NCBI RefSeq assembly: GCF_000016525.1
Contig: NC_009515.1
Location: forward strand, 584,501 to 648,500
Direction: 5' to 3'
Source of the DNA: Methanobrevibacter smithii ATCC 35061
GTDB taxonomy: Archaea > Methanobacteriota > Methanobacteria > Methanobacteriales > Methanobacteriaceae
Length of the DNA stretch: 64,000 bases
In this document: positions 41,286 through 50,677 of the stretch, piece by piece
Numbering within the stretch: the stretch's first letter is position 1
Layout of the letters: the number at the start of each line of letters is the position of its first letter
Translations under genes and position numbers: made by a program
The notes under the pieces: model-generated
Told to the model about the DNA's origin: nothing
Seen by the model: the letters and a program-made list of their open reading frames with translations, nothing else
Databases searched by the model: none

Positions 41286-42941
41286 ATGAAATATCAAGAA
41301 TTAGTAGATGTATATTCTGCCCTGGAAAATACAACTAAAAGACTGGAAAAAACGCAAATCATATCTAATTTCCTATTAAAATTAGACAGCACTACCCTTG
41401 AGCAGGTAGGTTTGCTAATATTAGGCAGCATATTTCCTGCATGGAGTGATAAAGAAATTGGAATTGGTAATAAATTAGTTATGCAGGCGGTTGGTGAAGC
41501 TGTAGGAGTTACTCCTGACAAGGTTGAAGATGCAGTTCGTGATCAGGGAGACATCGGACTTGCATGCATTAGCTTATATGCTAAAAAATCACAGACCACA
41601 TTCTTTTCTCAGCCTTTAACAATAGATTTTGTATTTAAAAGCTTAAGAAAACTTTCTGAAAAAAGCGGAGCAAGATCAACAAAACGTAAAATTGACATAA
41701 TTTTGGAAATGCTGTCTCAAGCTTCAGCCAGCGAAGCAAAATATTTAACCCGTACTATTCTTGAAGAACTTAGAATTGGTGTTGGAGAAGGTGTTGTAAG
41801 AGATGCAATAGCTCAGGCATTCAATATTGACAAATCAGTTGTTGAAAGGGCAATGATGCTTACAAATGACTTAGGTTTGATAGCTGTTGTTGCAAAAGAA
41901 AAAGGGGAAGGCGGACTTAAAGAGTTAAACCTGACTCCTGGAACTCCAGTAAAACCTATGCTTGCACAGCTTGCACCTCCGATTCCAGAAATCATAAATG
42001 AAATGGGAGTAGCTATCTGTGAAACCAAATACGACGGAATTCGTCTTCAGGTACACAGACACAGTGATGAAATAAAAATATTTACAAGAAGACTTGAAAA
42101 CATCACCCATGCACTGCCTGAAATCGTGGATTTATTTAATGAATACCTCCCTCATGAAGATTATATTGTAGAAGGTGAAGTAATAGCTACAAGAGACGGG
42201 AACCCCTTATCTTTCCAGAATATTCTACATAGAGTCAGAAGAAAACACAATATTGACGAAGCTATGGAACAGGTCCCTCTAAAAGTTTTCCTCTTTGATT
42301 TGTTATACTACATAGTTCCGATGATTGATGAACCATTACTTAAAAGGAGAAAAAAACTTGAGGAAATCGTCAACACCACACCAGATGAAATCAATTTAAG
42401 CAACATGGTTTATGGAACTCCAGATACTATTAAAGAAGTGGAAGATCTGTTTGAATTGTCAATAGCTCAACATCACGAAGGAATAATGATTAAAGATGCT
42501 GGAGAGCCATATATTCCAGGACTTCGTGGTAAAAAAATGCTTAAATATAAGGCAGAACCTGAAACATTGGACATGGTTGTTGTTGGCGGAACATACGGTA
42601 TCGGTAAAAGAGGAGATTTTGTCGGCTCATATCTAGTATCCCTACGTGATGAAGACAATAATCTAAAAACAGTTGCTTATGTGGCTACAGGTCTTGATGA
42701 TGCTACACTAGAATATCTTACTAAAAAAATGAAAGAATACGAACTGTCTACAAAAGGCAGAGAAATTGTTGTAGAACCTAAAATCGTATTGGAAGTGGCA
42801 TTCAGTGAAATCGTTGAAAGTCCTGAATATGAAACCGGATACTCATTGCGTTTCCCTGTTGTTAAAAATATCAGAAAAGACAAAGGAGTAGATGATATTG
42901 ATACAGTTGAAAGGTTAATTTCAATGTATGAAACTCAATAA
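41286..42941 (+). CDS. lig: ATP-dependent DNA ligase
   Basis: 551 residues, archaeal replicative ligase type: N-terminal DNA-binding domain (about 1-220), nucleotidyltransferase domain with the adenylated Lys in ETKYDGIRLQ (about 246-250), motif IIIa/IV VEGEVIATRDG and HEGIMIKD, and C-terminal OB domain. Seals nicks in replication and repair. Begins directly at the thiC stop. Its 3' end overlaps the convergent transporter gene by seven bases. Confidence 0.96.
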   Translation: MKYQELVDVYSALENTTKRLEKTQIISNFLLKLDSTTLEQVGLLILGSIFPAWSDKEIGIGNKLVMQAVGEAVGVTPDKVEDAVRDQGDIGLACISLYAKKSQTTFFSQPLTIDFVFKSLRKLSEKSGARSTKRKIDIILEMLSQASASEAKYLTRTILEELRIGVGEGVVRDAIAQAFNIDKSVVERAMMLTNDLGLIAVVAKEKGEGGLKELNLTPGTPVKPMLAQLAPPIPEIINEMGVAICETKYDGIRLQVHRHSDEIKIFTRRLENITHALPEIVDLFNEYLPHEDYIVEGEVIATRDGNPLSFQNILHRVRRKHNIDEAMEQVPLKVFLFDLLYYIVPMIDEPLLKRRKKLEEIVNTTPDEINLSNMVYGTPDTIKEVEDLFELSIAQHHEGIMIKDAGEPYIPGLRGKKMLKYKAEPETLDMVVVGGTYGIGKRGDFVGSYLVSLRDEDNNLKTVAYVATGLDDATLEYLTKKMKEYELSTKGREIVVEPKIVLEVAFSEIVESPEYETGYSLRFPVVKNIRKDKGVDDIDTVERLISMYETQ

Positions 42942-43573
42942 TCATCTAAAGCTTTTACATTTTGTATTACTTTTCTTGTTACAGGGTATACAACAACTTC
43001 ATAAGCTGTTTTGAATAATGCCTGTGCCACAATCATAGTTAGAAGTGCAAATAGAGGCATTGTTCCTAAAAATCCTATTGTAATAAATATAATTGCATCC
43101 ATTCCTTCACCGGCAAATGTAGATGCAATACATCTGAAAAATAATTTTTCCTCATTTTTATATTTTAAATAAACCATCAGTTTTGCATTAATCAATGATC
43201 CGACCAGATAAGCTATAAAACTAGCTATCAGCAATCTTAAAGTACTTCCCAAAACTGTATGGAAAGCTGCATCAGCTGTAAAATATGCAGGAGCCGGTAA
43301 AAACATGGTTATATTATAACAGATTACAGCTATTAAATTAATGAAAAATCCTAAATAAATAGCCATTCTGGCTTTCTGATAACCGTAACACTCTGCAAGT
43401 ACATCATTAACAATATATATTATTGGAAATATTATAACTGCACAGGGCAAGCTTACCCAATACAATTCAAATGTTTTGCTTGCAATTATATTTGAAACAA
43501 TCAACGATGCACAAAATATCCCAACAAGTATTGCATATAAATCTGTTTTTTTTAAATCACTGTTACCAAACAT
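42935..43573 (-). CDS. YhhQ/QueT-family queuosine-precursor transporter
   Basis: 212 residues, about six transmembrane segments, with the family's FPIIYIVNDVLAECYGYQKAR and late PLFALLTMIVAQALFKTAYE. Family members import preQ0/preQ1. In an archaeon the relevant product is archaeosine, which fits the ArcS-like gene at 28 kb in the same window. Substrate is inferred from the family. Confidence 0.87.
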   Translation of the reverse strand: MFGNSDLKKTDLYAILVGIFCASLIVSNIIASKTFELYWVSLPCAVIIFPIIYIVNDVLAECYGYQKARMAIYLGFFINLIAVICYNITMFLPAPAYFTADAAFHTVLGSTLRLLIASFIAYLVGSLINAKLMVYLKYKNEEKLFFRCIASTFAGEGMDAIIFITIGFLGTMPLFALLTMIVAQALFKTAYEVVVYPVTRKVIQNVKALDDY

Positions 43574-43676
43574 ACATATTTAAATTATATTTTTGATGTA
43601 AAAAAAGATTTTGCAAAACAATATTTTAAAATAAAAACCTATCAGCTATTTTTAAAATAAAAATCAAGATAAATTC

Positions 43677-44072
43677 ATGGAAATTACAGATGACAAATTA
43701 CTGAAAATAGCTCTTATAACTTCATTGATAGGTTTAATCGGTTTAATAATATTTACTCCTTCAATTGAAGTTAAAAAAGTGGAAATTCAGGATATAAACA
43801 GAGGCATGATTGATGAGGAAGTCAGCATTGACTGTGTTGTTAGCGACGTTAAAGCCTCAGCAAGTAAAAGCAGCTATTTTTTAACTATCAATGACGGAAC
43901 AGGACAGATGTCTTTAATAATTTTTGAGAGCCAGTTAGCCCAGCTGGAAGATAACGGAATTGCTGTTGAAAGTTACAAAGGCAAGAAAGTCAGTGTTGCC
44001 GGAACAGTTACAGAATACAATTCCCAGCTGGAACTTATCCTATCAAGCGGAGATGCAATAAAAATTGTCTAA
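43677..44072 (+). CDS. Membrane-anchored OB-fold protein
   Basis: 131 residues: one transmembrane helix (about 10-27) then an OB-fold nucleic-acid-binding-type domain (about 45-131) with YFLTINDGTGQMSLIIFES, which resembles tRNA_anti/RPA-like domains. With the helix near the N-terminus and few basic residues before it, the OB domain may lie outside the cell; orientation is uncertain. Function unknown. Stands alone between divergent and downstream genes, followed by 144 bp of AT-rich DNA. Confidence 0.75.
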   Translation: MEITDDKLLKIALITSLIGLIGLIIFTPSIEVKKVEIQDINRGMIDEEVSIDCVVSDVKASASKSSYFLTINDGTGQMSLIIFESQLAQLEDNGIAVESYKGKKVSVAGTVTEYNSQLELILSSGDAIKIV

Positions 44073-44216
44073 CGCAAGCTTTTAAAATAAGCTGAAAAAT
44101 TAACATTATCAATCAAGTAAAATCCCCTGCAGAATAAAGAATTTTCGACATCATTAACTTTTTATTTATCAAAAATAAAAATAACTGTAATATAAAAAAT
44201 TATGAGGCAATTAATA

Positions 44217-45581
44217 ATGTCAGATAAAAAAAGATTATTCGGGACTTTTGGAGTTAGAAGAGTAGCTAATGAAGTTTTAACTCCTGAATTTGCATCCAGA
44301 CTTGCAGCATGTTACGGATCAGTAGTTCAAGGAACAGTAGCTGTTGGTGGAGATACAAGAACAAGCAGTCCTATGTTAATGGAAGCTGTAAAAGCTGGAC
44401 TTTTATCTTCCGGTTGTGATGTTGTAGATTTAGGAATTCTGCCCACTCCTGGAGTCCAGTATGGAGTTCGCAAGTATTATGACGGTGGAGTTATGATTAC
44501 CGCATCACATAATCCTCCAAAATATAACGGAATTAAATTTTTAGATGAATTAGGTATTGGAATTCCTGATGAGATGGAATTGGAAATTGAAAAATTATAT
44601 TTTGATGAAGAACCGAAAAGAGCTCATTGGAGTGAAATTGGCCAATTATACCACAATGACAAAATTATTGATGAATACATCGATGAAGCAATCAGCAAAG
44701 TAGATGTTGAAGCCATTAAAAAAGCTAATTTGAAAGTTGTTGTTGACTGCGGTTCCGGAGCAGGATCATACACTGCCCCTTACCTGATTAGAAAATTGGG
44801 CTGTGATGTAACTACTCTAAACTGTCAGGCAGACGGATTTTTCCCAGGTCGTGACCCTGAACCAATTGAAGAAAACTTACAGGAGCTAATTAATGTTGTA
44901 AAACAGTTAAATGCAGATATCGGACTTGCTCATGACGGAGATGCAGACAGAACCATCTGTATTGATGAAAAAGGAAACTTTGTACTTGGAGACAAAACAT
45001 TTTCACTTGTTGAAAAACAGATGCTTAAAGAAAACAACGGAGGTACAATAGTTACAACTGTTGCAACTTCACAGGCAATTTATGATATTGCTGAAGAGTA
45101 CAACGGCAAAGTAATAGCTACTGCTGTTGGAGATTTACTTGTGGCCCGTAAATTAAAAGATGAAAATGGTTTATTTGGTGGAGAAGAAAACGGTGGTTTA
45201 ATCTTCCCTGATTTTGTTTATGGAAGAGATGCAGTTATGACTGTGGCTAAAATACTTGAAACAATAGCTAAGGAGAAAAAACCGTTATCCAAACTGGTTG
45301 AAGAACTTCCGGTTTACTATGCAACAAAAACAAAAATTGAATGCAGTGATGACTTGAAAGATGAAGTTATGAACAACATAGCGGATGAAATAAAAACCAC
45401 TACTGATTTTGAACTTGATACCACTGACGGTGTTAAAATCCTAAAAGAAGACGGATGGGTAATTATCAGACCATCAGGTACTGAACCAATCTTCAGATGC
45501 TTTGCTGAATCTGACTCTCAGGAAAAGGCAGATGCAATGACTGAGTGGGGATTAAGTTTAATTAAAAAATACAAACATTAA
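44217..45581 (+). CDS. glmM: Phosphohexomutase, phosphoglucosamine-mutase type (copy 1)
   Basis: 454 residues with the four alpha-D-phosphohexomutase domains: FGTFGVRRVANE, the phosphoserine loop MITASHNPPKYNGI, metal site HDGDADRTI, sugar loop GGEENGG and phosphate-binding RPSGTEPIFR. Converts glucosamine 6-phosphate to the 1-phosphate or acts on a related hexose phosphate. I chose ATG 44217 because GAGG lies nine bases before it. A second mutase of similar length is at 52-53 kb beside glmU, so this copy may be the phosphomannomutase/phosphoglucomutase of the cell. Confidence 0.85.
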   Translation: MSDKKRLFGTFGVRRVANEVLTPEFASRLAACYGSVVQGTVAVGGDTRTSSPMLMEAVKAGLLSSGCDVVDLGILPTPGVQYGVRKYYDGGVMITASHNPPKYNGIKFLDELGIGIPDEMELEIEKLYFDEEPKRAHWSEIGQLYHNDKIIDEYIDEAISKVDVEAIKKANLKVVVDCGSGAGSYTAPYLIRKLGCDVTTLNCQADGFFPGRDPEPIEENLQELINVVKQLNADIGLAHDGDADRTICIDEKGNFVLGDKTFSLVEKQMLKENNGGTIVTTVATSQAIYDIAEEYNGKVIATAVGDLLVARKLKDENGLFGGEENGGLIFPDFVYGRDAVMTVAKILETIAKEKKPLSKLVEELPVYYATKTKIECSDDLKDEVMNNIADEIKTTTDFELDTTDGVKILKEDGWVIIRPSGTEPIFRCFAESDSQEKADAMTEWGLSLIKKYKH

Positions 45582-46461
45582 GAAGTATTAATTTACTTCC
45601 AATATTTTTTTTTAACTCTTTTTTATTGATTGATGAGGGAACATCCTCCTTAAGCCAGTGCCTGCTGCAGGCCACTTTATCAAGGAGTACGCATTGTGGA
45701 GGCATTCCAAGTGTTGCTGCTTTCCATCCTCCAGATATTAAATTCAACGGGCATGCAACTCCAACAATAGCCAGATCTTTTTTATCTTCATCTGTTGCAT
45801 TTTGAAATGCTGAGGATTTATGGGAAACCAGATATATCTCGCAGTCATACTCATTATTTATTTTAGCTATTTCACATTCAGGATTGCAGGCTGTGCAAAC
45901 TTCACCTAATCTTTTTTCAACAGCCTGACAGTGTTTTTGGTCTATTTTCATACATGTTGGCAGGACAATTGCTTTTCTTTTTCTTGATTCATAATCTGGT
46001 CTGAAAATTCTTCCCATTATTTCAGAGCAAAGCATGTTTAAATAATATAGTTCTTTCGGACTATTGAAAAATATTTCCTCTTGCTTTGATTTAGGTATAT
46101 CTTCATATTTTTTCAAATAATCATTTAAATTAAATGTATATGATGATAAGTATTTTTGTGCATTTTTACAAAACCACTCCCCCAAAACCAGATACGGAGA
46201 AAAATCAACATTTTCCCATTTTCTTAAATAGGGAAGCTGATCATTAAAATCACCTATATATTCCAAATAATCAATTATTTGTTCTAAAGAAGAAAATTTA
46301 TCACAGCACATCTTCCAATATATGCTGACAATCAATCCTTCAAGAATTTTTTCATCATCATCAAAGTAGTTGTGAGCAAAGTCTAAAAATTCACTGGCAA
46401 ATCTTTTGACATCCCTGTAATAACTGTCATTAACTTCATAAGGTGAATCCAAACTACTCAT
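45562..46461 (-). CDS. DUF116 cysteine-rich protein
   Basis: 299 residues. An N-terminal helical region (about 1-150) precedes a DUF116 domain beginning RKRKAIVLPTCMKIDQKHCQ and containing VCTACNPECEI, VACPLNLISGGWKA and CVLLDKVACSRHW, with about nine cysteines likely to bind metal or Fe-S. Biochemical function unknown to me. The ATG lies inside the end of the TetR gene (8-base overlap), so it is cotranscribed with, and probably controlled by, that regulator. The 3' end overlaps the convergent mutase by 20 bases. Confidence 0.8.
   Translation of the reverse strand: MSSLDSPYEVNDSYYRDVKRFASEFLDFAHNYFDDDEKILEGLIVSIYWKMCCDKFSSLEQIIDYLEYIGDFNDQLPYLRKWENVDFSPYLVLGEWFCKNAQKYLSSYTFNLNDYLKKYEDIPKSKQEEIFFNSPKELYYLNMLCSEIMGRIFRPDYESRKRKAIVLPTCMKIDQKHCQAVEKRLGEVCTACNPECEIAKINNEYDCEIYLVSHKSSAFQNATDEDKKDLAIVGVACPLNLISGGWKAATLGMPPQCVLLDKVACSRHWLKEDVPSSINKKELKKNIGSKLILLNVCIF
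45582..45613 (+). terminator. Terminator of the copy-1 phosphohexomutase
   Basis: GAAGTA/TACTTC stem (45582-45587, 45594-45599) followed by a nine-base T run. It lies inside the 3' coding end of the convergent DUF116 gene. Confidence 0.6.
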
Positions 46462-47077
46462 TTTTATCAGCCCTTACACTATCAAGCAGGAATTTATGAT
46501 ACTCTTCAACTTCATCAAACATGATTTCAATTTCTGCTTTTGGAAAGTCGTCATATTTCAGAAATATTTCCCATAACTTGAACATTGAAAATCCAAAGTA
46601 CATTTCAGCCAATTTATTTGGATTGCAGTCGCTACCAATTACATTTTTCTGAATCAGTATTTCAAAAACATCACTCCAGAAGTCAGTAGACCCTCCAAGT
46701 ATCTCCCGCAGGAAAAATTCCTTAACTTCATCTATCTGATACATCTGAACAAAAATCAGCTTCATGATTTTTAAAATCTTTTCTTCAAAAATCTGCTGTT
46801 TAAACATTTCAGATCCCTGATGATAAAATTCTTCAGGATTTTCTTCAAGTAATTTTCTGATATTTTCATCATCTAACGGATTTCCTTTAAAATACTCTTC
46901 AAAATAGTTTAAAATTGACATTAAAATATCTTTTTTACTTGAATAATGATTATAAATTGAACTTTCCTTAATTCCAACTTCTGAAGCTATTGTTCTAACG
47001 GATACTGAATCATATCCCTTTTTAGAAAATAAATCCAAAGCCGTGTCAAATATTTTATCTTTTGTTTGTGTTTTCAT
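46454..47077 (-). CDS. TetR/AcrR-family transcriptional repressor
   Basis: 207 residues. N-terminal HTH (about 5-52, FDTALDLFSKKGYDSVSVRT then GIKESSIYNHYSSKKDIL) and a C-terminal all-helical ligand domain. Two identical 18-bp near-palindromes lie upstream, one over the predicted start site and one beyond the TATA box, so autorepression is likely. It forms a two-gene unit with DUF116; the inducer is unknown. Confidence 0.92.
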   Translation of the reverse strand: MKTQTKDKIFDTALDLFSKKGYDSVSVRTIASEVGIKESSIYNHYSSKKDILMSILNYFEEYFKGNPLDDENIRKLLEENPEEFYHQGSEMFKQQIFEEKILKIMKLIFVQMYQIDEVKEFFLREILGGSTDFWSDVFEILIQKNVIGSDCNPNKLAEMYFGFSMFKLWEIFLKYDDFPKAEIEIMFDEVEEYHKFLLDSVRADKNE

Positions 47078-47088
47078 GAATATCCCAA

Positions 47089-47106
47089 AACTAACAGTTG
47101 TTAGTT
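47089..47106. promoter_or_regulatory. TetR operator site 1
   Basis: AACTAACAGTTGTTAGTT: 8-bp arms around a 2-base centre. Starts 12 bp from the TetR ATG and overlaps the predicted transcription start. Confidence 0.8.
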
Positions 47107-47123
47107 ATACTATTGTTTTGATA

Positions 47124-47133
47124 GTATATAAAA
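47124..47133 (-). promoter_or_regulatory. Candidate TATA box of the TetR-DUF116 unit
   Basis: Minus strand reads TTTATATACT between the two operators; initiation would fall near 47103, inside operator 1. Confidence 0.5.
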
Positions 47134-47149
47134 CTAACAGTTGTTAGTT
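47132..47149. promoter_or_regulatory. TetR operator site 2
   Basis: Identical 18 bases to site 1, offset by exactly 43 bp (about four helical turns), adjoining the upstream side of the TATA box. Confidence 0.8.
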
Positions 47150-47216
47150 AAATAATTGGAAAAAATCCTCAGGTAAAAATACAATTTTATATCCTCAAAT
47201 AATTGAGAAAGAGATG

Positions 47217-48353
47217 TTACAAATTATCCAGACATTCCTCTTTTAGGAAAAATGCATCTTCATTATCTGGAGATTTAAGTAAAACTTTATTGAAGCTTTC
47301 TACAGCTTCTTCAAATTTTCCCAGCTCCATTAAAACTACTCCTTTATTTAATAAAAAATCAATATTGTGTTTTTCTAAAGAAATAGCTGTATTGAAACAT
47401 TCCAGAGCTTCATCTAATTTACCCAAATCAATATAAGCATTACCCATACGATTTATAGAACCTGCATCCAATTCAGAATCATCAAAACATACTTCAAGAG
47501 CCCTGTCAAAAGATTTAATAGCTTCTTCCAATTTGCCCATATCAGACAATAAATTTCCTCTTGAGTTCCATACTTCAGGATTTTCACTATCTATTAAAAT
47601 CAGATGGTCGTAAACATCCAAAGCTTCATCAAATTTACCTAAAACTTCTAAAATAAATCCTCTCCAATATAAAACAATTGAACTGTTCGGATTTATGGCC
47701 AGTGCAATATCACTAACTTTCAGAGCATCATCCAGTTTTCCGGAGTTAAGTAAAGCTATAGCCTTATTATTTAATATATATTCATTATGAGGTTCTATTT
47801 TTAAAGCCTTATCATAACAAAATATTGCCTGATCAAAGTGGCCCAGCCTTGATAGATTATCTCCCTGTTTATTTAATAGATAAACATCATCAGGATCAAT
47901 TCTTAAAGCAGCATCATAACACATTGTAGATTTATCAAATTTACCGCTGTCAAAAAGAATATCTGCTCTTTGTGTTATCATAGCCTTTTCATCAATTTTA
48001 TCCCCTTTCCAGTCATTTACATCTAATTTTTCAAAGTAAATGATTTGAAATAGTTCAGAATCCTCAATTTTGCCAGCATACATTTTTTTGAAATCCTTAA
48101 CCATTTCCACAGCGCTTTCAAATCCTTCTTTTCTGGCAAGTTCATCATTATCTTTCAAATCAGAAAAAGGAATTGTTTGCACATCCAATACTTTAGCTTC
48201 AAAAATTTTCTTTTTTTCTTTAGAAACCAAATTCCAATAACAATAAAGTCTGTCGCCTTTTTTAAGAGGAGTTTTCCAAAGCTTACGTATTGTCATTGTC
48301 TTTTTTCCAGTGATTATATCAATATCCTGACTTGAAAATGATAAGATTGGCAT
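47217..48353 (-). CDS. ASCH-like domain fused to TPR repeats
   Basis: 378 residues. The first 110 resemble an ASCH/PUA-like RNA-binding domain (ILSFSSQDIDIITGKKTMTIRK, then LKKGDRLYCYW and a long EAKVLDVQTIPF strand). From about 125 to the end run seven or so TPR units, several with the YDKALKIEP/NKAIALLNSGKLDDAL pattern. Such a fusion would place an RNA- or nucleotide-binding head on a protein-docking scaffold. Function unknown. It is 22 bp downstream of nrdG on the same strand and may share its transcript. Confidence 0.78.
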   Translation of the reverse strand: MPILSFSSQDIDIITGKKTMTIRKLWKTPLKKGDRLYCYWNLVSKEKKKIFEAKVLDVQTIPFSDLKDNDELARKEGFESAVEMVKDFKKMYAGKIEDSELFQIIYFEKLDVNDWKGDKIDEKAMITQRADILFDSGKFDKSTMCYDAALRIDPDDVYLLNKQGDNLSRLGHFDQAIFCYDKALKIEPHNEYILNNKAIALLNSGKLDDALKVSDIALAINPNSSIVLYWRGFILEVLGKFDEALDVYDHLILIDSENPEVWNSRGNLLSDMGKLEEAIKSFDRALEVCFDDSELDAGSINRMGNAYIDLGKLDEALECFNTAISLEKHNIDFLLNKGVVLMELGKFEEAVESFNKVLLKSPDNEDAFFLKEECLDNL

Positions 48354-48375
48354 TTTTTTTCTCCTCCCAGCAAAT

Positions 48376-49080
48376 TTATATTATTTCTTCTCCAAATTCT
48401 GCAGATTTTACTTTTACAACACCGTCAAAATAAGGTTTTACGTATTCTGCAAGTTTTCTTAAATCATGAGGATTTGGAACTTCCACTTCCTCCAATGCAG
48501 GGTCTAAAACATTCCTATTCCTGAATTGTTGAATGGTATAAACTTCAGCTTCAATATCCATTACCAAATTATAAATATCCTTTTTAGTATGTAATGTCGG
48601 GACATAAGTTGTTCTGGCTTCCAGGTGAACCCCATATTTGTTTATAAGATTCATTGATTTGTGAACCTGAGAACCGACATTGGATCCTGTAACTTTCCTG
48701 TATTTTTCAAAAGGTGCTTTAACATCCAAAGAAATGAAATCCAAAATATTCAGTTTTAAAATGTTCTCAAGTTTATCGGGATAAATTCCACTGGTATCCA
48801 ATTTGGTTTTGAGACCTAATTTATGCACATATTTTAGTATTTCAATAACTGCATCACTTTGAACCAGCGGTTCCCCTCCAGATATTACAACTGCATCAAT
48901 AAAATCAGCAGCATCATTTATTTCTTTTTTAATTTCTTCAAAACTTAATTGGGTGTTGTCATCTAAAAGTTCAGCATTATGACAATAACGGCAAGCAAGA
49001 GGACATTTTGACATGAAAATAACTAAAGACATATTTCCATGAAATTCAACAGAAGAAATTACAGTTCCGCCTACATACAT
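48376..49080 (-). CDS. nrdG: Anaerobic ribonucleotide reductase activating enzyme (radical SAM, NrdG-type)
   Basis: 234 residues with the radical-SAM cluster motif CPLACRYC (Cys26, 30, 33), the GGEPLVQ SAM motif and a TIM-barrel body. Family members generate the glycyl radical of the class III reductase. Its ATG overlaps the hisC stop (TAATG). No nrdD is adjacent, so pyruvate-formate-lyase-type activation or another target cannot be ruled out. Confidence 0.85.
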   Translation of the reverse strand: MYVGGTVISSVEFHGNMSLVIFMSKCPLACRYCHNAELLDDNTQLSFEEIKKEINDAADFIDAVVISGGEPLVQSDAVIEILKYVHKLGLKTKLDTSGIYPDKLENILKLNILDFISLDVKAPFEKYRKVTGSNVGSQVHKSMNLINKYGVHLEARTTYVPTLHTKKDIYNLVMDIEAEVYTIQQFRNRNVLDPALEEVEVPNPHDLRKLAEYVKPYFDGVVKVKSAEFGEEII

Positions 49081-50180
49081 TAGGATAATACCTCTTTTAC
49101 AATGTCTATGAATTTTTTATCCTCTTCTAAAGTACAGATACTTATCCTAATCCAATATTCATCCAATCCTTTAAATGATGTGCAGTCCCTTACAATAACA
49201 CCTTTTTTCATAAGTTCAAATGCAAATTCAGATGCTGTAAATCCTGTGTCTTTTATGCCAATTAACATGAAATTAGATTTAGACGGGAAAACATTCAATG
49301 AATCGATTTTTGACAGTTCATTATAAAGATATTCCCTGCTTTCAATACCTTTTTCAATAGATGTTTCAATGTAGTTCTTATCCCTCAAAGTATTAAGAGC
49401 AGCTACATAAGACAATCTTGTTAGAGAAAATACCGGTTTAATTCTGTGCATATATTCAATAATCTCACTGCAAGCTAAACCATAACCCATTCTCATTCCA
49501 GCCAATCCCATTACTTTAGACATGGTTCTGATAATGAAAATATTGTCAAATTCATTAATCAAATCCTTATTTGTAACTTCAGCATACTCAAAGTAGGCTT
49601 CATCTACAACAATCAGAACATCAGGATTTCCAGAGGCTATATCCCTAATATCCTTTTCATCAATTAAAGTACCTGTAGGATTATTTGGTGTGCATAAGAA
49701 AATCATTTTTGTTTTATTGTTTATAGAATTTAAAATTGAATCTGTATCCAATTTGTTTTCTTCCAAATTCCATTTAGCATAAACCGGACGAGCACCGTAT
49801 TGCTGCAATAAATACTCATAATACATGTAAGAAGGTAGAGGTACAATAAACTCATCACCTTCGTCAATAAATGTTTTAGCTAAAACATCAATGATTTCAT
49901 CAGCACCATCACCACCAATAATAACCTGAGATTGTTTAACCCCAGAATAATTGGCTAATTCTTGTTGAAGCTCGTTTAAAACTGATTCTGGATATCTGTT
50001 TATGTTTTTACATTCTTTTCCGATAGCTTCAATAGCTTTAGCAGATGGGCCAAATGGATTTTCATTAGATCCTAATTTAATTATATCATCTTTATTTAAG
50101 TTGAATTCACTAGCTATCTCATCCTGAGATTTACCTGGAACATAGGAATCCATTTCACTAACTATTGCCCTTGGTTTCAT
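49080..50180 (-). CDS. hisC: Histidinol-phosphate aminotransferase
   Basis: 366 residues, PLP fold type I. The Schiff-base Lys lies in [16 protein letters not shown] (about 221), with NPTGT (about 167) and VVDEAYFEY binding the cofactor. Transaminates imidazole acetol phosphate in histidine synthesis and may also serve aromatic amino acids. Member of the glmU-hexapeptide-hisC-nrdG run. Confidence 0.93.
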
Positions 50181-50189
50181 TTTTTAACC

Positions 50190-50666
50190 TTATTTATATT
50201 GTTTTGAAAGTTTTTTGTAATTATCTGCATTTTCTTGAATATGTTCAATTTGTTCAGGAGTAACTTCCTTTATTAGTTTGCCAGGAACTCCTAAAATTAG
50301 ACTGCCTTCAGGGAATTCTTTACCTTCACTTACAACAGCTCCAGCCCCTACAATAGAATTTTTACCAATGTGTGCTCCATTTAACACAGTTGCATTCATT
50401 CCAATTAGTACATTGTCTTCCAAAGTACATCCATGAACAACAGCACCATGACCTACAGATACATTATCCCCAATTGTTATCGGGAAATCTTCAGTACAAT
50501 GTAATACACAGTTATCCTGTACATTAGAGTTGTTACCTATTTTAATAGAATCCACATCTCCTCTAACAACAGCTCCGTGCCAAATTGATACATCTTCACC
50601 TAATTCAACATCACCGAGTACTTGTGCACCTGGACATATTACAACAGAGTCTTTTTTATTTTCCAT
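50190..50666 (-). CDS. Gamma-carbonic-anhydrase-like hexapeptide protein
   Basis: 158 residues of left-handed beta-helix hexapeptide repeats ending in a helix. The zinc ligands of gamma-class enzymes are present as VLHCTE, VGHGAVVHGC. It may hydrate CO2 or be a related acyltransferase-like protein; the class cannot be fixed by eye. Nine bases upstream of hisC and eleven downstream of glmU. Confidence 0.82.
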   Translation of the reverse strand: MENKKDSVVICPGAQVLGDVELGEDVSIWHGAVVRGDVDSIKIGNNSNVQDNCVLHCTEDFPITIGDNVSVGHGAVVHGCTLEDNVLIGMNATVLNGAHIGKNSIVGAGAVVSEGKEFPEGSLILGVPGKLIKEVTPEQIEHIQENADNYKKLSKQYK

Positions 50667-50677
50667 AATATCACCAT

